This document shows, piece after piece, positions 35,358 to 46,561 of a stretch of DNA of 56,425 nucleotides. The notes below the pieces were generated by a model, which worked only from the letters and a program-made list of their open reading frames with translations, was not told the DNA's origin and ran no database searches. The DNA comes from Amphimedon queenslandica (Eukaryota; Porifera; Demospongiae; Haplosclerida; Niphatidae). The stretch is taken from contig NW_003546344.1 of assembly GCF_000090795.2 (NCBI RefSeq), positions 25,987 to 82,411 of the forward strand. Direction: 5' to 3'. Positions within the stretch are counted from its first letter, which is position 1; each line of letters starts with the position of its first letter. Made by a program: the position numbers and the translations under genes.

Positions 35358-36288
35358 ATGGTTTGCAAACTTTTTGCTGTCATTCTTGCTGTAGCAGTTT
35401 GTGCTGGTGTTGCCTTTGGCCAGCCAATACCCATCCAAAGATGCTGTAAGTGACTTGTTCGAAAATCAGCTAAATTAAATCTTTCATGGCATGGATCAGT
35501 TATTAAATTTATCATTTCTTTTGTATAGTTGAGTCCCCTTCATCATGGAGTGGTTTCTTCTTTCGGGTATGCAAAGCATGAAATGTACCTTATTAATGTA
35601 GTATTAATAGGTTGATTACTCCAGTGGGCAGAGTGATCGTGGGTACATATTTTATAACAGGACTGAGTTTCGGTTGATGTATTCCTTTGAATCAAGGATA
35701 GGGACACCAGATATAGACAAACACTGGCTCTTCTATAACACAGTAAATAAATGCCATGAGTCTATACATAACTCTTTACATAATGTATGCATTTATAGAG
35801 GAAATCATATTTTTACGATGAAAATGCAAATACTTGTGAAGTTGAAGACATTCCCCCAAATGAGTTTATTCCAACATTTGGGAGTCCACGAGGATCTGAG
35901 TTCATACATTATGATCGATTGGGTGCATACTCATTCAACCTAGGAGTGACAGTTGATTACTTCAGATTGAGAACAGGTATATGAAACATTATAATAGGGA
36001 TTCGGGTAACTCTATCCTTCTAGATTCTGGTGGAACATATCGTGGCTATTATTCACCTCTATATGAATCTGTTGCTACTGATTTCATGTGTGTTCCTGTT
36101 ATTGAGAGCTATGAGAATATTGACACAATCCCAACACATCAGAGGAACATACACTGGACGTAAGAACATTTTATGTTATAATACTTTTTTAATCATAATT
36201 TTCAATGCATAGGTACATGAATATAACTACTGATCCAATCCCTCCATTTATTTGGGAGCTTCCTACTGCATGTAGAGAGAGGAACTAA
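35358..36288 (+). CDS. Ependymin-related secreted protein, copy 4
   Basis: Exons 35358-35445, 35529-35566, 35611-35742, 35799-35976, 36024-36159 and 36213-36288 encode 215 aa. It is the close twin of copy 3, sharing the intron sequences, the 3' flank and the upstream AACTTGGTGCAAAAA...GAGCTCCACCAAA block. Differences cluster in the exon encoding CEVEDIPPNEFIPTFGSPRG. All family cysteines and the WELPTAC end are kept. Confidence 0.85.
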
Positions 36289-36487
36289 AGCCTCCTATTG
36301 TTATGCAACAAAGAACAATGAACTGCATTGCTGTGTTTGTTTATTGCTGACAAGCTGTCATAAATATAATTAGCATTGTGGTGTGTTTTCTCATATAGTG
36401 CTGATTTGCATCAATGAATATCACAAATTCTTTTACGTGCTATTTTTACTGCCTAGCTTGACCTTAGCTCACCACCCCATGCTAAAA

Positions 36488-37383
36488 ATGAAGACCTTTC
36501 TCCTTGCTGCTGTTGCTTTAACCTGCTTTGCCTATTGCTTTGCGCAGCCAGGCCCAGTTCAGAGATGCTGTAAGTGAGAGCTCTTATTCACTTCTAGTAT
36601 AGCTACATATTTCACTATTATTATACAGATGAATCTCCAGATGCATGGAGTGGCAACATTCTTGTGGTAAGTCAATTGCACACAATAACTCCTCAATTTT
36701 ACAAGTTAACATGATAATAATAGGCAGACTATGCTAGGAAGAGGAGTGACTTTGGGTACATATTCTATAACAGGACCAAACAATGGCTACACTACACTTA
36801 TAATGCTGAATTCGAAGATGGCCGTGACTATATAAAGAAATGGTACTTCTATGACACAGTAAGTGTTGTACATGAATAGTGTTCATGTCATAGTGCATGG
36901 CCATTGTAGAGGAAGTCATACACACTGGATGAGGATGCACATACATGCACAGAGGAAGATATACCACCTGATGCACAGTTCCCAAGGTTTAGTGCACCTG
37001 AGGATGCAACATTCCGCCACATTGATGTATATGGCTCTTTTATACCTAACCTTGGAGTGAAAACTGATTATTTTAGACTTGATACAGGTAAATGAAAATA
37101 TGCAATCATAATGAGAGTTGCTGACATGCAATATAGATAGTGGTGGAGTTTTCCATGGATATTATGCTCCTGCATATGATGAAAGTAGGATATGTGTTCC
37201 AGTAATTGAGAGCTATGAAAACATAGACACAGCACCAATACACCAAAGGAACATGCACTTTACGTAAGTATAATCTAACTAGCTAATGTGTCATTGCATT
37301 CTTTTTCCTATAGGTATTTGAACATTACCACTTTCCCATTCAGTAATTTGGTGTGGGAGGTCCCTGGAGAATGCTTACATTAA
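36488..37383 (+). CDS. Ependymin-related secreted protein, copy 5 (divergent)
   Basis: Exons 36488-36569, 36629-36666, 36724-36858, 36910-37087, 37137-37263 and 37314-37383 encode 209 aa. An in-frame ATG at 36479 could add three residues. The signal peptide is MKTFLLAAVALTCFAYCFA. It has the same six-exon structure and phases but diverged sequence: DYARKRSDFGYIFYNRTK, one extra codon in exon 3, exon 5 three codons shorter, and the ending FSNLVWEVPGEC. The upstream block shared by copies 2-4 is absent, so this is the oldest split in the array and may be regulated differently. Confidence 0.85.
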
Positions 37384-37489
37384 CTGAAAGACATATAAAC
37401 TAAACTTGCTGCGAATACTTAGTTGCATGCAACATTGCTTTTTTGCTGTTTTTGCATTTAAAAATTAATTTGATCCATAGATGTTATCC

Positions 37490-37845
37490 AATGATTCTAT
37501 TTCTGCAATTTTGATTTCAGCCACACCCTAACCTGACCACACCCATCATTAGAATGGCTACCAAAGTTAAAGATACATGTTCTATTATTCATTTTTATCT
37601 ACACCAGTAGCTCAAAAGTTTAGACTAGCCCTCGTTCAGTGTCTCCCTGGCTCCAATAAAGTCAAAAATCTCCAGAGAGCAGCTGAGATGGTCCGCGAGG
37701 TGGCCAGCAACGCCTGCAACGATGCCAGAATGTGACTCGTTACTTCCCTGAATACTGTGAGCCTGTCCCGGACGGAGACTCAACGAGGATACTCTCAGAA
37801 TTGGCTAAAGACACAAAGACTTATCTCATTGGAGGTGAGAGTTAG
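37490..37845 (+). pseudogene. NIT2 5' fragment, broken duplicate
   Basis: Aligns to 48515-48885 in the NIT2 gene, including promoter-proximal sequence, exon 1 and exon 2. The ATG at 37554 is kept (ATGGCTACCAAAG) but the splice donor after it is TT instead of GT. Exon 2 has lost or replaced two short blocks around the catalytic-Glu segment, giving a frameshift and an in-frame TGA at the position of GCCAGAATGTGA. Nothing downstream of the exon 2 donor is present. It lies about 100 bases after the ependymin array and cannot make a working enzyme. Confidence 0.85.
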
Positions 37846-38433
37846 GCAGTTAAAAATACTATGGCTGCACTGCCTACACCTTGACCATGCTTAAAAGCCA
37901 TGATGTTGAAACACATGAATAGCTTGCTTGCTGGCAAGGCAACGATAGACTTCTCTCTTTTAAACCTATAACAAAGGACAGGAGATGGTTTGAATCTCTG
38001 AAAATTTGAGCAACATATAATGTATCAGCTAATCTCTACTCTGCATGAAAGCAGAGATACTAGTACCTCTGCTGAAAGTTAAAGTTTCCACCATTCTTCG
38101 TCAGTTCTAACCCTCTCCATCATAAGTGACAGGGGTTAGCATATTGTTTGAATTTGATGCTAATCACAAATTCTGGCTATCAATAGTGTACATCAATAGA
38201 CTTCCCCTATTTCTTTTAATATTCTCTCACGTCCTGTACTAGACCACAGTGCTGCTAGAATTGATGTCAAGCATTTTACAATTTACCTGCGTTGATATTT
38301 AAAGACTAGTTATTGGTACTTTTGTAAGGATTAATTAACAGAGTTTTCAGTGTCTATAGGATTTGGAAATTTTTGAGTAAGAGCCAGTTTCAATTTAAAC
38401 TATTGAATATTCTATTTATTTTTTGTACCATAG

Positions 38434-40104
38434 CTAAATGTGAGAGGTATTTCATCTCATATGGCCCTTGGATTCAGTCTCTCCTGTATGTCATTCTATC
38501 TGGTCTGTCTGTTCAGTTTATTGCTTGTACTCACTGTCTTGCTATAATGCTGTTGAACTCCTTCATGCTTAAGTGGTACCTGGGCTAATAGTTCCAATAT
38601 TGCAATAGGTAATAATGATAGGTCTTTGCAATTTCCTATCTCTCTCTCTCTCTTTCATCTAGATATTAATGTATTTAGTGCAAGTATTACTCAAAAGTAT
38701 ATTGTTTCACTTTATTGGGCTATTAGCACTTGGCAGTCTCACATCAGTTGGGTATGTCCATAGTCTACATACATTGTGTATAATGTACATGTACATCATT
38801 TCTTTTCTCTTCAGTGGTGACATTCATGCTGTTTCATTATCAGAGAAGCTCATTGCACTTGTTTTGATGGTGTGGGGTGTGGTCAGGTACGGGTACATTC
38901 TTGAAGGCGTGACCTCAACTCTGACCAATCTTGATGCAGCAAGAGGCAAGTACACTTAACAACTTCAGCCAATCAAGAGTTACATATGGTAAAATAATTC
39001 TAATTTGTAATAAATAATAATTATTAGTTTTATTCATAGAAAATTGCAAAGATTAGTTTAGTATTATTTAGAAGAGTTACCGACTAATTGGAATATAATG
39101 TAAATAATGTTTTTGTTGTTGTTTATTGTTGTTGCTGTTTATTATAGTGGAGTTATAGGAGTGGTGTTATTGGTAATTAAAGATCTATTAGAGGACCTTC
39201 CACTTGCACTTAGGAATGATGCAAGAAATGAAATGTATCAAGACACTATGATAGCAGTAAGAATTATAAGGAACAATAATAGCTCTTATTATGTTTATAT
39301 TCTCTCTTTTTTCTCTAGTCCAAGTTATTTCATAGAATGTCCCGTGTTTTTGAGGGTTTGATGCTCTAGCTTCTAAAGTAAAGGAATTGTTTTTCCTACC
39401 ACATCAAATGATTATATGAAACTGATCAATACCTTACTTCGGACTGCTGAAGTAAATGATTTATGAATAAATAAATGAACTTATAATCTTGTATGTACAG
39501 GCTGCTGAAGAAGCTGATCCAATTCATTTATTAAAGGAACTAAAGCCAGGAGATGTTTTTGGAGAAGCAATGCTGCATATATTGTATGCATATATTAATG
39601 TGTACTACATGCACATACATGTACATGTACATGTATAGACCCTATAGGGCACTAATTTCTGCAAGTAATTATTGCATTACAGTATCCACCCACACTCATG
39701 ATTTGGACGGCAAGATACAGTGTAGCTACATGGGGAAACAAGGAGCAAGAGGCCTTTGTGGCTTCCAGAGCTTGCCTGAGTGGCAATAGGGTCTATGCTA
39801 ATTAAATTTCCTTAACAGGATCCTGTTGGTTTAGAGTCTGATGATACTTCAAATGAAGTAATTTTTACTGCTAAGACTCATTGTCATGTATTGGCACTGA
39901 ATAAAAATGAATTAAATGAAATAATGACCAACCTTTCGTCAGAAAGTACCATAAATCTCTTTTTATAATTTGTTTATTATTATTATTATTATTATAGGAA
40001 ATGTTGAAAAAGAGAGGAGAGCATTACAAAAGAGAAATGGAACAATCAAAATATAATAATGTGATACTAAGTTATATGAGAAGCAAGTTTCCTACAGTAT
40101 CAAG
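38434..40104 (+). pseudogene. Cyclic-nucleotide-gated-type channel repeat, degraded (first unit)
   Basis: Pieces occur in channel order on one strand. A pore helix and filter lie around 38662-38748 plus 38814-38960 (YIVSLYWAIST, then LTSVG and GDIHAVSLSEKLIALVLMVW with S6 YGYILEGVTSTLTNL). A C-linker follows (IKDLLEDLPLALRNDARNEM, 39150-39260), then CNBD pieces (LKPGDVFGEAML, about 39501-39570; DPVGLESDDTSNEVIF.., 39820-39966) and a post-CNBD helix ending at 40104. The pore exon is frameshifted by 7 bases between WAIST and LTSVG, and the filter Tyr/Phe is missing (VG-GD). The CNBD start also changes frame and meets stops near 39366 and 39420. This points to a decayed K-type channel unit. Confidence 0.65.
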
Positions 40105-40186
40105 GTACATCTACATGTACATTAAGTCACACACATCATTTGTGCCAAATTAGCCATAACTATTATAATCCAACCACCTCATTTTG

Positions 40187-41234
40187 TTAATGAGAAAGAA
40201 GTAGAATTGTTGTAGCTATGTAAATAAGAAGCTTTATACTGCTGCTTGAAAGGTTTCCACTGCCACCTTTTGCTTCGTGTTGACATTTATCAAGCTCCTT
40301 ATTTATTTCGTTAATATGATCCTGGCATCTTCTTATAGCACTGTTGCATTTCTTCTCTTGGTTATGCTGCTCTACTGCACACTGTTCCTTATTTTTTTCG
40401 TCAACTTTTTTGCATTCGACCAAATCATCATCAAGCTTCTGTTTTCGTTTGGAGCATCTATCAAATTCTTCTCTGCATTCCTCAAGATGACGTTGCTTTT
40501 GTTCGATTTCAGCTTTTGAGGAATTTTTGTCCTGTTCTAAGAGTCTCATTGTAGCATTAAAGTATTCAGACTCTTTATCATGTTCCTCTGATTTTTCTTC
40601 ATACTTTTGTTTGTAGTTATCTTTTTCACTTATTATTATTCCTTTTTCTTGGTCACACTTGGTACTTCTCCAATCAGATCCAAGAACGGATCCAATTATA
40701 GCAGCAATCGGGATTAGCAAAACAGCAATGAAGATTAATAAAATTATATCCCAACTTGGAATTCTCACCGGATGGTTTGTTTGTGTGGCTACTGACTGCA
40801 CAGCTAAATTGTCTGTTTGTGTGGCTACTGACTCCACAGCTAAATTGTCTGTTTGTGTGGCTACTGACTCCACAGCTAAATTGTCTGTTTCTGTGGCTAC
40901 TGACTGCAGAGATAAATTGTCTGTTTCTTTGGCTCTGGAAACTTTATTGATATTAGCCCCAGGTAGTCTCAGATTATAATTATGTGCTGAATCTGTTTGA
41001 CAATAATGACAAGTCATTTGTGAAATTGTGATTGACATTACCTGCTCCTCTATTTTCTCTTCTTCCTCTTCCTCTAACTGTGCTTTCTTGTCTTCCTCCA
41101 CTTCCTACAAATTTATGTCCTCTTCCTCTTCCTACACTTGAGCTTTTTTGTTGATCATTAAGTGGCTACATGAGATGCAATTAATTAATTTCAATAGCAT
41201 GTACATGTACATGGTGTACCTCGTCATCTGACAT
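40187..41234 (-). CDS. TM protein with coiled-coil ectodomain and C-terminal hydrophobic tail
   Basis: Two exons, 41234-41220 (MSDDE) and 41104-40187, encode 310 aa. Order: acidic N-terminus; CHYC..H motif (37-40); four 12-residue repeats of the type TDNLAVESVATQ (about 66-114); one TM helix (about 124-147, DIILLIFIAVLLIPIAAIIG); a charged coiled coil with spaced cysteines (150-280); a GGSGNLSSSS linker and a final hydrophobic stretch (IKLLIYIATTILLLSH). The end resembles a GPI-attachment signal or a second membrane anchor. It is nested within the channel remnant on the opposite strand and is one of three related genes (see 44651 and 46562). I do not recognise a named family. The layout recalls tetherin/BST2, but there is no sequence evidence of homology. 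Confidence 0.7.
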
Positions 41235-41429
41235 TTTTGCTTAATTAAAATGTACACTTGTATCTATTGCAAAGGGTGAATTAAAGAGCAGCAATAATAG
41301 ACTATGCCATGATGTATAGTGTATATTTGTGAACAATTGAATAGCATCAATACTGCACATGTACATCACACATGTGCAAGTCTGATCATCAGTAGAATAC
41401 ATTTGATTATTATTGACAAACCTCTGCTA

Positions 41430-43592
41430 CCAAAATCAAAGTCTCTTGATATGGAATTATATTCTATTTTCATTCATTATCACAGTGTGTTGGCTATATC
41501 CATTCAAGTCAGTAATTGTAGAGACAATGTTGTACATGTATATGTATGTTTATCATTTGAAGCAATCAACAATGGGAAATGGAAAGCTATTATTACTATA
41601 CATGTACTGTTTTATAGGCTGGTTTCTCAAGCTACCATCACTCAGTTAGTTTTTCTAATGCTCCAGGTTTATTGATACCGACACCGATACCTTATTGACC
41701 TAATACTTGTTATTGACATTATAATATCATTGAAGAAATCATTTGTCATGGCTAAAGGTAGGTAACAAAGTTATTTTGTTATTATTGTTGTTTTTTTACA
41801 GGTTATGAAAGAGACCCAATGACTATAGCATTAGCTTATTCAAGTTCCTTTACATTCCTGGTTAATGTGGCAGCTTTAGTACCACAGAGATACTAGCAGC
41901 TAGTCATGTGTTGTTGCTATTAAACTAAACTGGGCTGTAGCTTTTAAAATAGACTGATTGAAGCTATGGAAGGTAAGCTAAAGATACAGGTACATTGCAC
42001 AAACAAAAATCTTTCTTACTGACATGTACATGTAGGGGATTCTCTGGTTTGATACTTGATAGGTTAGAAAAGTCACTTCATCATTCCATATCAAGGCTTA
42101 GAGGTCTTAAGTTCTTAATGTACATCATATTGATAACTCACTGGTCAGCTTGTGCCTGGTTCTCAATAGCTTGTGATCAGTTACTGGTACAGAGGTAAGA
42201 CTGTAGCATGTGCTCCTGGTAAGAGATAGAGCCAACAATATACTGACTAAGCAGTAAGCATATGTAATGATGATGTCATTGAAAGTTGCTATATACTGTA
42301 TTATAATGTACTTGTACTCTACTTGGCCCATCTTGTTATTTATATCATTATAACATATGTAATAATGATGTCATATAAGTATAAGTAGCATTCAATGACA
42401 TCATTATTACATATGTTATAATAATGTCATTGAATGCTACTTGTACTTATACTTGTTAAGTTACATCTCACCATAATCTTAATATTATTCATAGTATTAG
42501 TAGTAACAGAATTTTCCTATTAATTACTACATAGGTGCAAGCCAACCAGTTGGATTACTATGAATAACATTGGATGCTCCTCCTCATCAGTCATTCATAA
42601 CTATATATTATCATTATACTGGTCAACAACTACAACCACACTATTTGGATATGGTGACATTGCACCAGTGAATAATGATGAGAGGGTATTAGCAATACGT
42701 GTCATGTTACTTGGTATTTGGTGCTATGGGTATATGCCTGTTGCTGCTATCATCACTCATACACAGTAACCTAGGTACATGTACTACTTAATGGATACAC
42801 ATATGTACACATATTAATGTCCTTCCTTTTGGCATATTTGTAATATGTACATGTACATGTACATATATAATGTAGAAGATTTATAGAGCTGATTTTTATC
42901 TCAAAAGCATATGTACATGTATGTTGTTTGTACATTAATTCTATATTTATTTGTTTGCATATTATTTCTTGTTTGCTTGTTTGTGTAGGGTTCAGTTTCA
43001 GAAGAGATTACAAGCTGTCCAGGAGTTTATGAAACACAATAAATTGAATAGAGGTTAATGACTTATGGACTAAATCAAAGTAAAATGATAGTTAATTATA
43101 ATAATCTTTTATTATTATTATCATTATCATTATTATTATTAATTAATATAGAGGTACTAAAAAATCAGTCCTTTCTCAATTTCACTCTCATTTCAATAAG
43201 ATATAAAAATGGAGGAGTGTTTTCCATTGCTGTCAAGAGTCATGCTCTTTAATGAAGTATCAAACGAGGACTTCATGAAACGAATATCTCTATCATCAGT
43301 AACACACTATTTTAATATTGAAGACATCATCCTATATCATGGAGAGAAACTTATATTGTGTTTAAAAAAGGCTACTTAGAGGTCAGAGAAAAAGGAAGAG
43401 AGCGGAATTATGAAAGGGATGCATGTACATGTAATTTTAAGATTTTTTATTTGAAGGTTCTCTCTTAGGATCTCTCTCATGTGATATGGACTGCTTTTCC
43501 TGGTGGTAGACCTGGGTTTCATTCTTGGGATGCCACTAATAGCAACAGTTCAGTCAGCAAGCCAGAGTGAAGTATTGAATAATCTTATACCA
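41430..43592 (+). pseudogene. Cyclic-nucleotide-gated-type channel repeat, second unit
   Basis: An S1-like segment (WNYILFSFIITVCWLYPF) lies near 41448, an S2-like YLIDLILVIDIII near 41685 and S3-like sequence near 41800. S4-S5 is at about 42040-42197 (SISRLRGLKFLMYIILITHW) and the pore exon at 42536-42766 with TLFGYGDIAP (filter GYGD, about 42645). S6 is in the same exon, the C-linker helix is at 42989-43053 (FQKRLQAVQEFMKHNKL) and the CNBD beta roll at about 43252-43440. GYGD in a CNG-like context implies K+ selectivity, as in CNGK channels. The pore exons are intact, but S3-S4 (stop near 41896) and the CNBD (frame change after YHGE near 43345) are broken. It could be a pseudogene or a fast-evolving gene with introns I misplace. 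Confidence 0.6.
42349..42450. repeat. Overlapping inverted repeats
   Basis: Arm pair one: 42349-42374 and 42395-42420 (26 bases, perfect; core CATATGTAATAATGATGTCA). Arm pair two: 42375-42401 and 42424-42450 (27 bases, one mismatch). The two hairpins are mutually exclusive because the arms overlap. A third partial copy of the motif is at 42258-42290. It sits in an intron of the channel remnant. Confidence 0.85.
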
Positions 43593-43689
43593 TGTGAGTC
43601 AATTACTTAAAGGATTCCCACAATTAGAAAAGTATTAATTACATGTAGTGTATACTTGTAGTATATAGCATGAACATGAAAACAAGACA

Positions 43690-44283
43690 ATTCTCCATTT
43701 TTTAGTACACATCCATGTTTTTATGTTGTGTAGAAAGTTTGAGCTTATTCCTATTTTTTACAAATTTTTAAATTCCCCTAAAATCAGGCCACACAGGCTA
43801 CATAGAGGTCAGAAAAAAGGAAGAGAAAGGACGGGATCATCAAAAATGGCTTGGAGACAATATACATGTAGCTATGTACATGCATATTGTGTACAATTTA
43901 AACTGATTTTTGATGCTTAATTGACCCAGCTATTTATTTTATTATCAGGATAAAAAAGAAGATCTAAAGAAGAGAGAGATAAAGACTGTTTGTGTATCAA
44001 TATGGACACTAATGAACATACAATTGTGCTGTATGGTAGCGAACAATCTTTCTTGTTTATGCTGCAACAAACACTGTAGTCAAAATATTTGATTTGAGCC
44101 CATGCATTTTTAAGATCGATATATTAATAGTATTAATTGGCTGGTTCTCAGTTTGTGTGCAGTTTTTTGCTATACCTTCAAAGTATGGGAAGTCCACGGG
44201 TACAGTAATTGATCCAGGCCAAGTGAAGACTGGCTGTTCTACTGGTATTTGTGCATTGGAACTGATGAAGGAGCCAAACCAGT
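43690..44283 (+). other. Dispersed repeat, CNBD exon fragment and a third S1-like segment
   Basis: 43690-43795 is a dispersed-repeat module (GTAGAAAGTTTGAGCTTATT). 43795-43830 repeats the CNBD exon motif GGCTACATAGAGGTCAG found as GGCTACTTAGAGGTCAG at 43368, a local exon duplication. 44093-44281 encodes SPCIFKIDILIVLIGWFSVC followed by VQFFAIPSKYGKSTG, which looks like S1 and the S1-S2 loop of a following channel repeat. It ends at a stop (44281), with no S2-S6 seen. Confidence 0.4.
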
Positions 44284-44650
44284 AGAAAAACTGACAGGTC
44301 AGAGGAGAAAAGTAATAGTAAAAGTTATAACTCAAAGAATGCACTGTCTTTGCATTTTGATTGGAAAAAGCAAAGTAAGATGAAAAGGATTTTAATTTTT
44401 ATAGAGAAAGTTGTAACACCCATGCAACAGCCCCCCTATTTCTACCCATGTGCTGACATGTTCTTTTCATTTATTCTAACATCATTGTAAGAAACAGTAA
44501 AAAACAAACTACTCTGTGTGTAATCTGGTGACTAGTGTGTGTATAAATAGATTACTATAAAGGTAAATGGAAAAAGCTAACATGCGTAAATAGGACTAGG
44601 TAAATAATTAATCAAAAAAAAACAAGTCTCAAGAAAGGTTCTAGAACTTT
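44284..44650. other. Spacer
   Basis: No gene recognised; AT-rich. The right end is the 3' flank of the minus-strand coiled-coil gene ending at 44651. Confidence 0.5.
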
Positions 44651-46421
44651 TTAGCACCAGATGCACCTAGCAAGTTTTTCTTGACACTCACTGCTGGTAT
44701 CTATAACTTGCCTTAAATTAGCTAAACATTCTGCAAGCTCTACTTTACATATCTTCTGTGGTTCAGAGTTTGTGCTGTCTTTGTCCTTCAGGCAAGTCAC
44801 ATACTTTTCCATGTACTCCAGCATCTTTACATTAGAATCATGAAGACGTCGGTCACAGGTTTTTATTTCCTTGTTATCATAGCTGTGAGTTATGTTGAGT
44901 CTGACAGCTTCTATGTTAAGAGCCCTCAATTCTGCCTCCAGTTTCTTGTAATTATGCTCGAGCTCTCTCCTTTCAACTTTGCATTGCTCGAAGTCATCTC
45001 TATGTGTATCACACTTTGCATATTTCACATTTAAAGCTGCTATGTCACTCTTTAATTTATCAATAAAGTCATTAAGGTTACGAATTTCCTTAAGGCATGT
45101 TTGCTTGTCATTTTTGCATTCGTTGTGTGCTGGCCTCTCAGAGTCACATGTTGTATAATTTAAATTGAGAGCTGCTTTTTGCTCACTCAACTGTTCTATA
45201 CCTTTCCTCAGCTCTTCCTTTTCCTTGATGCATTCAGCTTTTTCTTGCTTGCATGTTTCATGATTAAGCTCTTTCATTTCTGCTTTCAGTTTAAAGATGT
45301 CGTTGTCCATTCCAATTTGATTCTCAGTTTGAGCAATCTTTTCTTTAAAGCTACTAACTTCATTTACATGAAGACGGTTCAATTCTTCTATCTTTGTCTT
45401 CTTTTCATTTTGGCAATTAGCCAACTTATCTTGAGAGTCCAAAAGTAGAACAGCAAATATAGCAAGTATAGCAACTAGAATGCATATAATAAGAAGATAG
45501 CAACAACTTTTGTCCTGCAAGTAAAAATATAGACACCAAATTAAGAACTATCATAATAGGTTATGCAGAAATGTGCACAATTTAAGATACATGCATTTCA
45601 TGCACAACCATACAAATATGCATGGTCAATGTCATCAAAGAACAAATAATAGAAGACTAATGTGCATTGCCATACTATAGTATGGTATATATATATATGG
45701 GGTGCCAAATGAGTCAAATTATTATATATATTACTATAAAATTACATTACATTTGAAATGGCATATGATATAAAACCTCCTATATCATATAGCACCTCTG
45801 ATATCATATAGGATAGAATATTTGATATAGCACCTCTAATAATGATAAAGACTTAGCAAGTATGCACAGTTATGACCTTATATCGTGTAAGTAAGTACTT
45901 ACATTATGAGGAGGGTTTTTCTCTAGTTGTTTATGGTGAGACTGAGGCAGTGATTCACATTTATGGCAAAGTAATGTCTTTTGCTTTGGAATGGGCCTCT
46001 GAGGGTCTTCACTATCCTATAAATAAAAAATATGATCATATAATAGCACTAAATAGCCAGTTTCAGCAAAAACATCATTGTGGTTGCTTATAATAACATT
46101 TTGTTAAAAGTACTTCCCCTCATAAAAATCCTTGTCAGCAAAAATTGCACAGCTGGGTGACAACATGCAGTCAATGATATATTCATACAATCCAAAAATA
46201 CAAAAGGAGAGTTACAAAAAAATTACAAATGAGACATGTAATTAGTTCCCACTCTTTCTCCTGGTTTGATATTAAATCACTGGATACTAGACTAGTTCTA
46301 GTTTAATTAATGCCTGATCTTAATTTTATAAGCTTAACCATTATTTTTGCAAATGCTGCTAGCAACTTGAGATTCCTTCTTAAGCTAATACATGTCATTA
46401 TAACTTAACACTTACCTCCAT
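44651..46421 (-). CDS. TM protein with long Cys-rich coiled coil
   Basis: Three phase-0 exons on the minus strand, 46421-46416 (Met-Glu), 46016-45903 and 45514-44651, encode 327 aa. The N-terminal tail has LCHKC (18-22) with following HH, like the CHYC..H motif of the gene at 40187. One TM helix (about 46-65, YLLIICILVAILAIFAVLLL) follows. The remaining 260 residues are heptad-like and charged, with cysteines recurring roughly every 20-30 residues (NLNYTTCDSE, NVKYAKCDTH and similar internal repeats); the protein ends in CIWC. No signal peptide, so type II orientation is inferred, giving an extracellular, probably disulfide-linked coiled-coil rod. Function is unknown. The two-codon first exon is supported by a good donor (GAG|GTAAGT) but remains the weakest part. 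Confidence 0.7.
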
Positions 46422-46561
46422 TCTTTTCTTTTCAAGTTAAACTTCTTATTTTTGAGCAGTTCAGTTCAGAATCATTCAGTTTATTAAACAGTAACTTATT
46501 AAATTTATAAAATCATTACAATTATAGTTTATTATTAAAATAATTAGTATAGCAAATAAAT

